DNA of 64,000 nucleotides from Triplophysa rosa (lineage: Eukaryota > Chordata > Actinopteri > Cypriniformes > Nemacheilidae), in contig NC_079906.1 of the NCBI RefSeq assembly GCF_024868665.1, positions 12,338,807 through 12,402,806 on the forward strand. Direction: 5' to 3'. How positions within the stretch are numbered: position 1 is the first letter of the stretch; the number at the start of each line of letters is the position of its first letter. The translations under genes and the position numbers were made by a program. The notes beneath the pieces are model-generated. The model worked only from the letters and a program-made list of their open reading frames with translations, ran no database searches and was not told the origin of the DNA. This document shows positions 1-15,241 of this stretch, in pieces.

Positions 1-85
1 GGCGAGTAAATGACAGGGTTATTTTGGGGTGAACCAGTCTTATCTTTTTTATTTCTTTGGTCTTTAGTTAACGTTGGTGGTTATA

Positions 86-354
86 TTCACTTCAAAAATA
101 AAAATTCTGTCATCATTTATTTACCCTGGTGTCGTTTAAATCCTTTATATAACTCTTTCTTCTGTGGAACACAAAAGAAGATATTTTGAGAAATGTCTCA
201 GTGATTTTGTGTAAGTACAATGGAAGTCAAAGGGGGCCAGTGTTGTTTGGTTACCAACTTTTTCAAAATATCTATTAAAAAAAAGAAAGAAAGGCATACA
301 GGTTTAGAATGACAAGAGGGTGAGTAAATGAGCTGGGTGAGCTGTCTCTTTAAA
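86..354. repeat. Palindromic MITE, cyprinid TTAAAGGG family, degraded
   Basis: The left arm (tcatcatttatttaccctgg, then gaacacaaaagaagatattt) is mirrored by the right arm (ggcatacaggtttagaatga, gagggtgagtaaatg, tctctttaaa). The same arms recur at 22635, 35956, 38857 and 40297 in this window. Such elements fold into a long hairpin and are non-autonomous. It has no coding capacity. The left terminus is eroded, and the first 85 bases of the window also contain a partial copy of the right-arm motif (gagtaaatgacag). Confidence 0.75.
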
Positions 355-1116
355 TTATGGGACAGGCCATGGTCTACTTTCACATCTCACTGTTGTCAAG
401 ACATTCATTTTATACTTCACTGTCACTGATGCTTAAATTGTTTAGTTGTCCTCATAAAATGTAGAGTTTGGAAAGAAAGACTAGCTTAATCATGATTATG
501 CAGGCTGACAATAATCAGGTTTTTTCCTGGCTCAAAATGAGGCTAAGGTGGTGCCATCCTGATCTTGTACACACACACACGTAGGCCTACCGTACCTTTA
601 AGTGGCTTAACCAAAGTGACTGAGTTTGACATATTAAAATGTCAAAAAGTTCTAATAAAATTAGATAAAAATGACAATTATTAAGTTATATAAAACATTA
701 CTTTTATTCAACCAAACAGAAATGTTTTTTAATCAAATAAAGCTTTTTTTTTATTTCAACTAACTTTTCAGCCCACAATAGCTAACTGAATAAGTCTTTC
801 TAAATGAGCAAAGCTCATTCACATCTTTCATTCTCTGTGGTTAACTTTAAATGATTCAAGGATCTCTTATATTCGCTAGTGACTGAAGTTCAATGGTTTA
901 AATGAATCGGTTCAAATGAGTCATTCGTGTGCGAGTCGTTCTGAACACAATGTGCGTTCATACTGGCGAACTCGCTGTGTACAGTATACGCTGATTCAAC
1001 GATCCAACTGCACAGCTAAAGACATTACAATGATGTACGTCATGTTAATTTAATAAATATCAAGAAATGAAATGTACTTGGATGCAAAACAAACAGCCGT
1101 GAAAACACGGCTCTCA
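355..1116. other. Upstream spacer of klhl12, no gene seen
   Basis: AT-rich sequence with a short CA run at about 570-583 and no convincing ORF. A 5' untranslated exon or promoter of klhl12 may lie here or up to 1661, but no TATA box, CpG-rich core or unambiguous splice donor was recognised. Confidence 0.4.
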
Positions 1117-1264
1117 CTAAATCCTTGGTGTTTCGAGTCTGACGTCATCACGCAACAGTGCGCAACAGTGTTTTTAAAGCGATTTTAACAATCAAAGGTA
1201 GTTTAGATGGTTAGAGTAAGGTTAGGGTAAAGGTTTCTTAAGACTTGAAACACCAAGGATTTAG
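1117..1264. repeat. Short inverted-repeat element with a CRE site
   Basis: Arms 1117-1140 and 1241-1264 are reverse complements over 24 bases with one mismatch (ctaaatccttggtgtttcga and its complement). They enclose about 100 bp. A perfect palindromic cAMP-response element, TGACGTCA, sits at 1140-1147. It is followed by a tandem pair of cgcaacagtg at about 1152-1171. The size and arms suggest a MITE. The CRE is about 520 bp upstream of the klhl12 start codon, and whether it is used is unknown. Confidence 0.6.
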
Positions 1265-1661
1265 TCAAAATCCTTGGCCGCCTCCAATTTCTCTATGCAG
1301 GAAATATAATATGTGTGAATAATGTGTGTGTACACACAGATAAAGTTTTGCGAGCCGTCTGTTTATATCGTTACATGTTTATGGCAGTTCTTGGAAATTA
1401 TTTCTATTTTGGAGTTTAACTGATACAAATGTTACATGTAAATTGTAAGAATATGGGTACACATTACAAGTTAGTAGATAGATATATGTGTGTACAAAAT
1501 GTATACAACATGAGACTGCTTGGTTTTAGTTTTGAGTTTGTTGTATAGATGTTTGGGATTACCTGTGTTATCTTAGAGTGGCAACTGCTTGATTTTGTCC
1601 TATAGAAACCATCATCCTGCAGTGCCTGAGGTTTTGTTACCCTACCCCATCCCCTGTCGTC

Positions 1662-4600
1662 ATGGCGCCCAAGGACATCATGACCAATTCGCATGCTAAA
1701 TCCATCTTGAATGCCATGAATGCCCTAAGAAAGAGCAACACACTGTGTGACATCACTCTGAGGGTGGAGGGCACAGATTTTCCAGCCCACCGCATTGTGC
1801 TGGCCGCCTGCAGTGATTATTTCTGTGCCATGTTCACGAGTGAGGTAACTAACAACATTTATATGCACATTGACATGGTTTTGCTAGGCAATGTTAACAC
1901 AGCAATCTGTTCATAATTCTTGCGTGTGATCATACCGCCCTCAGTCAGGGCACATGTGAGCCTATAATCTAATTAATGTCAGGGTAAACATTTTTGCATA
2001 ATGGGAAAGCTACAGAGTAGCTTTGGAGCCTTGTCTTGGTGGTTTCAACACCACCATCTCTTTCCACTATCAACTTCGTAGCATTTCTGCTCCTTCGCAG
2101 TAGGAGGCTCTTTTTCTCCAATATGTTGAAGCTTAGTGAATGATGTTGAAGAACTAGTTCAGTAGGTCTGTCTCAATACCCAGGTGTGGTGTGCAGTCTT
2201 GAACGATTGCATATGCTTTACCAAATACCAGAGGTGTAAAGAGTACCTGAAAACCATACTTAAGTAAAAGTACAGATACCTTGCAGTGAAAATTACTCCA
2301 TTACAAGTTACAAGTCACCAATTTCAAAACGACTTGAGTAAAAGTCTTTGAGTATCTGATTTGAACAGTACTTGAGTATTTTACTCATACTGAATGTAGG
2401 CTCAAAGCAGCACTAGTCCTCAACACTTAAGAGACATGTCAGTGAAAAACTAGAAACAGTCGATTCGTGAGGAGAGCAATCGCATTTATTTTCTTAAATC
2501 ATAATAAGACTGAACACCTCAAAATTGCAACAAATCATGGCCGACATCATAACCTACTGTACGTCTATTACAAACACCCAAGTCTCATTTAAGCTCAACT
2601 GCTCATAAGTAAACCAAACTCCTTCAAAAAGGTCTCTTCAATATAACGGATAAATAAAGTAATGTTAAGTAGAATTAAAAAGTCAAAGCCTTTTTGCACT
2701 GGACATGCTGGTTTGGGCCTCATGGCCAGCTGCAGTCATGTCCTCATTTCACATACACTGTTATTAGCCCTTACCTGCCATTTCTACAGTAATATACTGT
2801 ATTGGCAACACTGTTGCCTGCTAGTTACTGTAGGTGTTTTACAGTAAACTACTGCAATGGCTGTTTGAAGATACATTATAAAGAATCTATTAACGCACTT
2901 AAGTCACACAGTCTTAGATGAACACGTGTAAATAACAGATGAACACAATAAATCTGTCAAGATTTCACCAGAGGAGAATTAAACACAAACATCAATAACA
3001 TCTTCACATATTACAGACACCACTTTCACTTTATTTCTGTCATCTGTGTAAGATCTTATTGAGATTGAACTCTAGTTCATAGTGGTTCAATTATGTTTTA
3101 AGTCACCATTATGGCGATCAGTGTTTGCTTTGGTTGGACTCTTTGACTTTCTTGTAGCTTTAAAATGTACACTTATACAATAACACTGAAAGGGACTTTA
3201 CAGGAACCGCAACTTTATGTTTGCTTAGTAACTGAAGATACATCTGAAAGAATTCAATCATTAAATAATAATAATATAGCATTTAAGATTTATTAAGATA
3301 TGTTTGGTAAAGTGATCACATGTTGTAATGGAAAGATCTCTGTCAGAAAATCTTTCTTTGCAATTGAGACACAATTAGACACTTGACATACAAACCTCAT
3401 CAATGGTGACAAACAATCATGAATGAGTTTTGTACTATGTACCCAGGATGCATTGCAGCATGAAGCTGTTCAGTTGATTGTCACCATTGTTGAGATTCAT
3501 ACGTGGATTGTTCATTTCTCTGTGTCCGACTCATTCTATAGGTTAATATTTTGTCTATATAGTGTGAGAGCACTTTTGAAAATTGAAATACTAAACATTC
3601 TTTTTACTGGTTTACATCACTTCATGGCAATAGTCCCACCACATGGTCAAATTTTGAGCAAACATGTTTAGAGCACATTTAGGAAGATTTAGTTTTAAAA
3701 ATAAGAGCTTTTGTAGATGTGTGACCTACAGTAACTAGCTGGCAACAGTGTTGCCAATATATTACTGTAGAAATAGCGGGTAAGGGCTAACCGTGTGTAA
3801 ACCGCCAGCGATTGACTTCTACCTGATACTGCACTCATATTCATATAAAGAAGCCATGTTGACAAGTTTTTGTAAGTTAGAGCAAAATCCACAAGATTGT
3901 AGTGCCTTCATTGCCCTGTGAATGGCAATATTAATTATAAGATAGGTGTCATGCAAAATGTAATGTGTAACTGCATTAGTCATTACAAATGTAGTGGAGT
4001 AAAGAGTACATATACTTGTTCAAAAATGTAGTTAAGTAGAGAGTAAAAGTTGCTAATATCTTTAATACTCAGTACAACTACAAAGTAGCCAAAAAGATAC
4101 TTAAGTAAAGTAACTAAGTACATTTACTCCAATACTTTACACCACTGCCAAATACCCCTTCAAGTGTACTAAGCATAAGTATTTTTTCAGACCTTTTTCA
4201 TGGTCTTTGCAAGTCCAGTTGCATGCACGTACACTAAGTGTGGATTTTGGGACATGCTACTGTAAACAAACAGAGATGCTCCATGTACTTTTTTTTACAG
4301 AAAGTGTGTCAATCATTAAATGTTTCACTTTTGTGTTTTCGACAACACAGTATTTACATTTATGCATTTGGCAGACGCTTTTATCCAAATCAACTCACAG
4401 CATTATACTATACATTTGTATCTGTTTATGTGCAATCCCTGGGATCGAACCCATGACCGGAAAGCATTTAACGATTTAAAAATTACAGTATTTTTTTCCA
4501 TTTCCTGAAAAACAGCAAATTTGGACATCCAAGGTTTTGGAAGGACAGCGGCGATATTAGGATAAAATTAATACATTTTATTAAACAAATAAAAAAAGCT

Positions 4601-7600
4601 ATCTCCTTTTGTGTAGCTTGCTGAAAAAGGGAAGTCCTTTGTGGACATTCAAGGCCTGACTGCATCCACCATGGAGATCCTGCTGGATTTTGTTTACACA
4701 GAGACAGTGCTGGTTACTGTGGAAAATGTGCAGGAGCTGCTGCCCGCTGCCTGTCTGCTGCAACTAAAAGGTAGATAAACACAAAGGAAACCCAATACAC
4801 CATTTATTGCATTATATGAATACAAGCAGTACAGCGTAACAGTGGTCTGCTGGTCATAATAATGTTACAGCTGTGTTAATAATCTCTGCTTGTTTGTTGC
4901 CGTTAGTGCTTTCATATTATTAAGAACAACCGCATCATGTCTAAATATAAACCACAAGTAAATGTGAAAATCTTAAATGTAAATAAGAACACAAGGACAA
5001 ACCTCCATGAAATGAGGGGCAAGTGTTGTCCCAACCCACAGCCCAGTTGAAGAAGATAAAACCTAAAAATCCAACCTGATGATGCGTAATTTTTGTTGGT
5101 GTATGTTTTCCGCAGGTGTCAAGAGAGCCTGCTGTGATTTTCTTAACAGTCAGTTGGATCCATCGAATTGTCTGGGAATCAGAGACTTTGCGGAAACGCA
5201 CAACTGTCTGGACCTGATGCAGGCGGCGGAGCTCTTCTCACAGAAACACTTTGCTGAGGTGGTGCAGCAGGAGGAGTTCATGCTGCTAAGTCAGAGTGAG
5301 GTGGAAAAACTTATCAAATGTGACGAGATCCAGGTGAGATCACCTGGACCGGTCCCCTAAACTTTCCCATGTACATATTACCTTATCGGCATCAAGCTGC
5401 CATGTTCTTTATCATATCTAAGTCTAAATAGAGTGAAACAAAGATTATTATAGGGCATGCATTACATATCTCCTGGATTCTCCTGGTTGGACATTATTGT
5501 GTGACCGTAACATACTGTTTTGCTTTTACTGTAGTCTGTAATAAAACGCATATATTGGAACATGCATGGCAAGTTTCATTTTTTTCTTATATTGATATTT
5601 ATATAGCCACAAATTGTAATAAAGACAACTAAAAATGCAAGTGCAGCCATGTTTCCCCATCTGTGCTTTCTTTGTGCCCACACATACTCCTTCAGACTGA
5701 AACACCTGTTTTTTATGTTGTCAAATTCCTATTACTCTGCAAGGTCCACTTATTTTCAAGGTTGTAATTACAACTATTGGAACATATAGTTACATGCAGA
5801 AGTTGCAGATTTAAACATCGCATTAAACGTATGCTGCAAAGTTCTATCCACTATGCACTTTGTGTGTGAGTGAATCAGAATTTTGTGTATGTAGGTTGAC
5901 TCGGAGGAGCCTGTATTTGAAGCCGTTCTGAATTGGGTGAAGCACAACAGAAAGGAGAGAGAGCCGTACCTGCCCGATCTGCTGGAGCATGTGCGCATGC
6001 CGCTCCTCACCCCCCGATACATCACAGATGTCATTGACACAGAAGTCAGATTCTGTCTAACAAATAGAACACACAAATGTTTCTATACGGGATCTGTGTG
6101 GTTTTAAATAAATGTTATCTATACGTTGTATTGAACGCATGTTTGTGTGCATTTCAGCCCCTGATACGCTGCAGTTTACCATGTCGAGATTTGGTGGATG
6201 AAGCAAAGAAGTTTCACCTTCGGCCAGAGCTGCGCAGCGAGATGCAAAGCCCTCGAACCCAAGCAAGACTCGGTCTGATGCCTCTGTGTGTTTTCAGCAT
6301 TTAGACATAAAATTATTTAGGGATCCGACTCAGACTTGCTTAACTTGTTCAACTTTTGTTGTGTAACCTCACTAAACCTCTTTCTGAAATTTGGAATGGG
6401 TTTTAGGTGCTAAAGAGGTCCTTTTGGTTATCGGAGGATTTGGCAGCCAGCAGTCGCCCATTGATGTGGTTGAGAAGTACGATCCTAAAACCAGAGAGTG
6501 GAGCTTTCTGCCTGTGAGTTTTTACATGGACCATTTCCATTCACATTACCCGCATGTCAATGGCTAAATTTGGGTTTTGGGGGAAATTAGGTGTATTTTT
6601 CCTCAAATCAACAATGCACATTTGTGTTCTAGAACATTGCAAGGAAGCGACGGTATGTTGCCACTGTCGCCCTCAATGATCGTGTGTACGTTATTGGTGG
6701 GTACGATGGGCGATCGCGGCTCAGTTCAGTTGAGTGTTTGGACTACACAGCAGATGAAGATGGAGTCTGGTACTCTGTCGCTACAATGAATGTGCGACGA
6801 GGCCTCGCAGGAGCGACTACCCTTGGAGGTACAATTTTTACTATGACACTTACCTATTTTATGTGTTTTTTACAAATCAAATGGTTTTGTGTCTGTAAAG
6901 ACTTGGAGAGACCTTGTACTGTAAGTGAGCATTAACACACAAAGCTGAAACTAAATCAGCCGAATAGACAGGTTCAGCGAGTCAAAAAATATGTAGGTCC
7001 GTTAAATATAAAACACAGTGATTTCCTTCAGAGAATGTTCTCTGGTTAACAAACCGCCTCTTGTGTCAATTGTCATGTTGGTATTCTGAGATCTTGGCTA
7101 GCTCTTTTTGTTTCTTTGAGTGTGATGATTTTTGTATTTACAGATATGATCTATGTTGCGGGTGGATTCGATGGCAGCAGACGTCACACCAGCATGGAGC
7201 GTTACGACCCAAATATTGACCAGTGGAGCATGCTGGGAGACATGCAGACTGCCAGGGAGGGAGCTGGGCTTGTGGTTGCCAGTGGACTTATTTACTGTTT
7301 AGGTAAAATTCGAAAGTTATATTATTTTCCATGACTCAATGACGATGGTTTCAGCCTGTTTGTGCTGAAAAACAATTTATCCATCTTATGCAGACGTGCA
7401 CTTAGTTGTGCGTTAACATGTTGTTGTTGATGATGCAGGAGGTTACGATGGTCTGAACATTTTGAACTCTGTAGAACGGTATGACCCTCATACGGGGCAC
7501 TGGACCAGTGTCACTCCTATGGCCAACAAACGCTCAGGTATGCTACCATGCATATTTGTTTTAACTTATCAGCACTGTTCTTGAAGATGTTACAACACAT

Positions 7601-8645
7601 TTTACAAATTTTGTAATGAAAACATTTAAGTGAATATTTGGGGAAAATTCTGTGAACGGATATGAGTTTATAGCATAAGTCCAACTGATTTCATTTGTTG
7701 GTTGCAGGTGCTGGCGTGGCTTTGCTGAATGATCACATTTATGTTGTCGGAGGATTTGATGGAACGGCCCACTTGTCTTCAGTAGAGGTCTATAATATCC
7801 GCACAGATTATTGGGCCACTGTAGCCAATATGACCACTCCACGCTGCTACGTGGGAGCCACTGTGCTGAGGGGCCGACTTTATGCCATTGCAGGGTGAGA
7901 TGTAGCATTATGAACATAATACGCCCTTTTCACATGAAGTCACGCATCTTCCGTTCTGCTGCGAAGCAGTGTATCGTTACTTCCGCTAACACTCCAGTTC
8001 ATAAAGTGGCGGTAATGCACCTATAAGCTGGTTTGCCAACCGCCAGTAAAACTCAAGAAGAAGTTGCTTCCGCTAGCGCCTCAGAATGGAGTTTACCAAG
8101 TCCCTTGCACATCTGCCACAAAAACGGCTAAATGATGTACGTCTTGCAGACAAATTTTTGCTAACGGCAAGATCAAAGCTAGAGAAAGGACACAAATTCT
8201 TTGTTGAACAGGACCTGTTTGATTATGAAGGTAAGTGTTTTGTTTTCTTTTTGTGTTAGCAAAGGTGCTAGGATAAGTACTTGAATACATGTTCTGTCAG
8301 TTTTTTTCACTGTTGTAAAATTCCTGCACGATGGCAAAACGGAAGTTCTTCTTGTTTGTTGCGAGACGGATGTTATGATACACTGCTTTGCAAAAAGGCG
8401 GAAGTGACGTCATTGTGAAAAGGGCCTATTCTCCACTCTTGTGGAGAGTTGATAAGATCTTTATTAATTTCAAAAAATCAATGAATCCTCTGATTTAACC
8501 ATATATTTTTCTCTAAAGATATGATGGTAACTCATTGCTCAGCAGTATTGAATGTTACGACCCTGTGATCGACAACTGGGAAGTGGTGACTTCAATGGCC
8601 ACACAACGCTGTGATGCAGGCGTGTGCGTGCTTAGAGAAAAATGA
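1662..8645 (+). CDS. klhl12: Kelch-like protein 12 (CUL3 ubiquitin-ligase adaptor), 11 coding exons
   Basis: KLHL12 is the substrate adaptor of a CUL3-RBX1 E3 ligase; known targets in vertebrates include SEC31 (COPII coat size) and Dishevelled (Wnt). Coding exons: 1662-1844, 4617-4770, 5116-5333, 5895-6044, 6158-6272, 6407-6513, 6633-6828, 7144-7302, 7439-7537, 7708-7894, 8519-8645. Phases join without a break to 564 aa, against 568 in human. Exons 1-2 (residues about 1-112) hold the BTB domain, with [13 protein letters not shown] and [13 protein letters not shown]. Exons 3-5 hold the BACK domain. Exons 6-11 hold six kelch blades ([52 protein letters not shown]). The ATG at 1662 begins MAPKDIM, as in the family. 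The donor after exon 4 (gaa|gtcaga) is weak. Intron 1 carries a hAT element and a SINE fragment, and intron 10 a 0.5-kb element. The protein ends VCVLREK, then TGA. Confidence 0.97.
2229..4147. mobile_element. Non-autonomous hAT transposon, 1.9 kb, with perfect 8-bp TSD
   Basis: The element starts CAGAGGTGTAAAGAGTACC and ends TACTTTACACCACTG, giving CAG(A/T)GGTGTAAAG terminal inverted repeats typical of hAT. It is flanked by identical 8-bp duplications CCAAATAC at 2221-2228 and 4148-4155. Subterminal DNA is rich in aagta/tactt hexamers on both sides, as expected for hAT transposase sites. It lies in klhl12 intron 1. No transposase ORF was found; ORFs inside are short and unlike any family. 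Inner inverted repeats occur at 2776-2835 against 3722-3790, and around 3396-3500, so the body is itself palindromic. Confidence 0.92.
4350..4465 (+). repeat. tRNA-derived SINE fragment
   Basis: Contains the widespread teleost motif tgcatttggcagacgctttt followed by gggatcgaacccatgacc. The second part resembles the complement of a tRNA B-box. It is a truncated copy in klhl12 intron 1. A shorter reverse-strand copy lies at 52845-52897. Confidence 0.7.
7922..8426. mobile_element. 0.5-kb inverted-repeat element with exon-like ORF
   Basis: The terminal inverted repeats GCCCTTTTCACATGA (left) and TCATTGTGAAAAGGGC (right) enclose about 505 bp in klhl12 intron 10. Inside, an ATG at 8086 opens 48 codons without a stop. 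These end at 8230 exactly at a consensus donor (gaag|gtaagt), so the body looks like a 5' UTR plus first coding exon. The peptide includes [18 protein letters not shown]. Upstream (8003-8063) lies a module shared with the retrotransposon tail at 63898-63965. It could be a transposon that captured a host exon, or a deletion derivative of an autonomous element. No clear TSD was found. Confidence 0.65.
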
Positions 8646-9435
8646 GCGGTGATGGGGGGCTAAAACAGAGTTGCTTGATACCTGGATGCTGGAATCTGCA
8701 CTTCACTGCTCAGCGGAGCATCAGAGCTGATTACTGGCCTTTTTATGGCTCCCTCCTCTTTTTGGACTCAAGTTCTGTTGCCAACCTGAGATGTTAGCTG
8801 ATGTTTTATCTTAACAGTGAAAAGCTATGATGTGGTCAAGATGTGTGTTTTGTCACCATTTTCCCCTTCATACAGACTGGGATCTTTCTCACAGAACTGG
8901 GTCCTCTAAAGTGCAATATAATACTCGCAGAAAAGAGACAAGCGTGTATATGCCTTACTGCTCATGTGACTGAATAGTGACTGACTGACTAAAAGAGAGA
9001 ATATTACCAGAATCATCGGAATGTGAAGACGCAGGTGATTTCTGTGATTTCTCTCATTATCTGTAATGTCCGTTATGACATTATTATCTCTGACAGCTCT
9101 CAGGTTGCTGGGGCTGTGCTTATTGACTCGAACCCTTTATCAATGTGCCTGACGTACCAGGGATATTTCATTATCATGTACAGAGCCATCATAAAGATGC
9201 CACAATGCCAGTGTGCTGGTGTTTTATATGTTTAACAGTGTGAATCTGAATGAATGAGTAAATCTAGCTCTCTCAGTGAAAACTGATCTTACTTTGTCTT
9301 ATAAATACTGGAATATTGCAATATTGACCTATGATTATGAATGAAGGATGACTTGCATGGTGAATGATGTTCTGCAGTACATTATTGATGTGGTATGTTG
9401 TTTTAATAGTGTGATTCTATGATAAAGACAATAAA
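8646..9435 (+). other. klhl12: klhl12 3' untranslated region with polyA signal
   Basis: Non-coding sequence follows the klhl12 stop at 8643-8645. The first good AATAAA is at 9430-9435, which would give a 3' UTR of about 0.8 kb. No repeat family was recognised in it. Confidence 0.6.
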
Positions 9436-10413
9436 GGAAATGTCTGTTTATCATGTAAAGAAACCGAAGGGCGACAAACCAGACTTGTTTGTGCGTAGAT
9501 ACTAATCATACAAATCAATATTAAGTTCCATGTTTGAAATGAAGAATTGTTAGTACACATTGTGCCGTAATACTCACCTGAATTTTCTAGTAATGTAATA
9601 ACTTTCTGTGGTAAAATACAGCACTTTTCTCAGTTGTTTATAATGATGGTATACTTTATGATGGATAACTCTTTAGGGATCAAGCATGAGTGGGTACTCC
9701 CGAATGCTCAAGTCACCATGAAATTAAACCGGAAAGTTCTAAGTGTTTTACATAGTGTTGCGGTGATTATTATAAATGATTTATCCGTGCACACCATTAT
9801 TTTTTCAAAATTCATTTGCACTTGTAATCTTTAATCAAAAACATTAAACTCCTCTTCCCCTCTCAACAACAACTCTTCACCACATGACGTCAGAAACAAA
9901 AAAGAAGTAGGACTATAATCACTGTCCAATGGCCAGGCATTTTTAGCCCTCCCCTCCAGGCCCAACTTACAACAAACCAGTCAAAAAGGGAAGGGCAAAA
10001 TAAAGGCCGCCCTACATTTTTTCAAATTTCAGAAGCAGTTGCACTCGGATATACGTCACGATACGGAAAATAAAAAACTTTATTACCATCGTATTTGTGT
10101 GTTTTTTTGTTAGTGCCAACTGTACAGCTCACCTACGTTTCACTTTATATCTTAGGAGTTTAAAAGGCTGAGGTGCGAGAAGTCGACGAACAAAAGAAAT
10201 ATAACGTTCTCGTTACCTGAAGCACCTCATAGGAAATTTGAACTCGTCGAGGAAACCTCCCCCTCTCGCAGAAACTAAAACGTATGAATAATTTAGTTAT
10301 CCTTTAACCTGTTTTCCTTACTAGGAAAGGGAAAGGCGGTGCTGAAGTATTTCGCTTTCAGAGCGGTTGGATGTTTTGCAACACTTTTAAATCTAAGGGC
10401 GAGTGTTTGGTTA
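9436..10413. other. Spacer between klhl12 and alpha-tubulin, no gene seen
   Basis: About 1 kb without a supported ORF. It becomes more GC-rich towards the tubulin promoter. Confidence 0.4.
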
Positions 10414-10502
10414 CACCAATAGAAAGACGAGGAGGGTCTTAATGCTGGTGTTGGCCAATAGCGAGGCTCAACGGGTCGCGTGAGCGTGCAGGCGTGTATA
10501 AA
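10414..10502 (+). promoter_or_regulatory. Alpha-tubulin core promoter (two CCAAT boxes, TATA box)
   Basis: CCAAT motifs occur at about 10415 (caccaataga) and at 10455-10459 (ggccaatag). A TATAAA box at 10497-10502 follows about 40 bp downstream. Transcription would be expected to start near 10528, giving a 5' UTR of about 125 nt before the ATG at 10653. The arrangement is a classic TATA promoter of a highly expressed gene. Confidence 0.75.
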
Positions 10503-10652
10503 GTGTGAAGCGCGCACCTTTGGCCCCTTAATGCTGTGTTGGCGAAGACACGTTACGCGTCTATACTCAACGGAGCTCAAACCTGCTTTTGGTGATTTTC
10601 CACCGGAAAAACTTAAGCCTTTTACAAACAACACCCCGAAGACCAAGTCAAA

Positions 10653-14719
<4,067 letters not shown>

Positions 14720-15241
14720 ACCCACCAGGGACAAATGAAATATGCTTTAGGTTGCTGATCTGAGACCAATTTGAAGCACTTTTCTTGTAAAATAGAGATT
14801 GTTTTTTAGGTTGTAGAAAACTGGTTTTAGATCCGCACTTATAAGCAGTATTTACCTCTTCATTGCCAAGCTTCCAACAGTGAACAGTGTCCTTATGTTT
14901 GTGATATTAGTGTCGTTTCATTCTTTTATTACCTTTTCTGTATTTCAAAGAAATTGCCAAAGGCTTTTCTGTCTGTGAACATCATTTGGTTTGTAAGATG
15001 TGTTTGTCCCACACAACTCCTGTAACTGACAAATGCAGTTTTGGAATAAATTATCAAATGTGCCCGTCTTTGTATGTGTATTATTTACCTGAAGAGAGCA
15101 TCTCCAGAGGTAGTCATGTGCCTCCCAGCAATACCACAATTATAATAAAACAAGAATTAAATATGTAATTTACAATGCTTGGCTTGAAGTTCTAGCCCAT
15201 AACAGTGGATAAGGTATTGCATTTACCAACAGGGGCTAGCT
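14720..15241 (+). other. Alpha-tubulin 3' UTR and polyA signals
   Basis: Non-coding sequence after the stop at 14717-14719. AATAAA at 15045-15050 lies about 330 nt after the stop, and a second AATAAA-like site is near 15143. Nothing else was recognised before the palindrome starting at 15242. Confidence 0.65.

Noticed and set aside
3423..3892. ORFs inside the 2229-4147 element as a possible transposase
   Set aside because: They are short, hydrophobic and not hAT-like. No BED, catalytic or dimerisation segment could be read.
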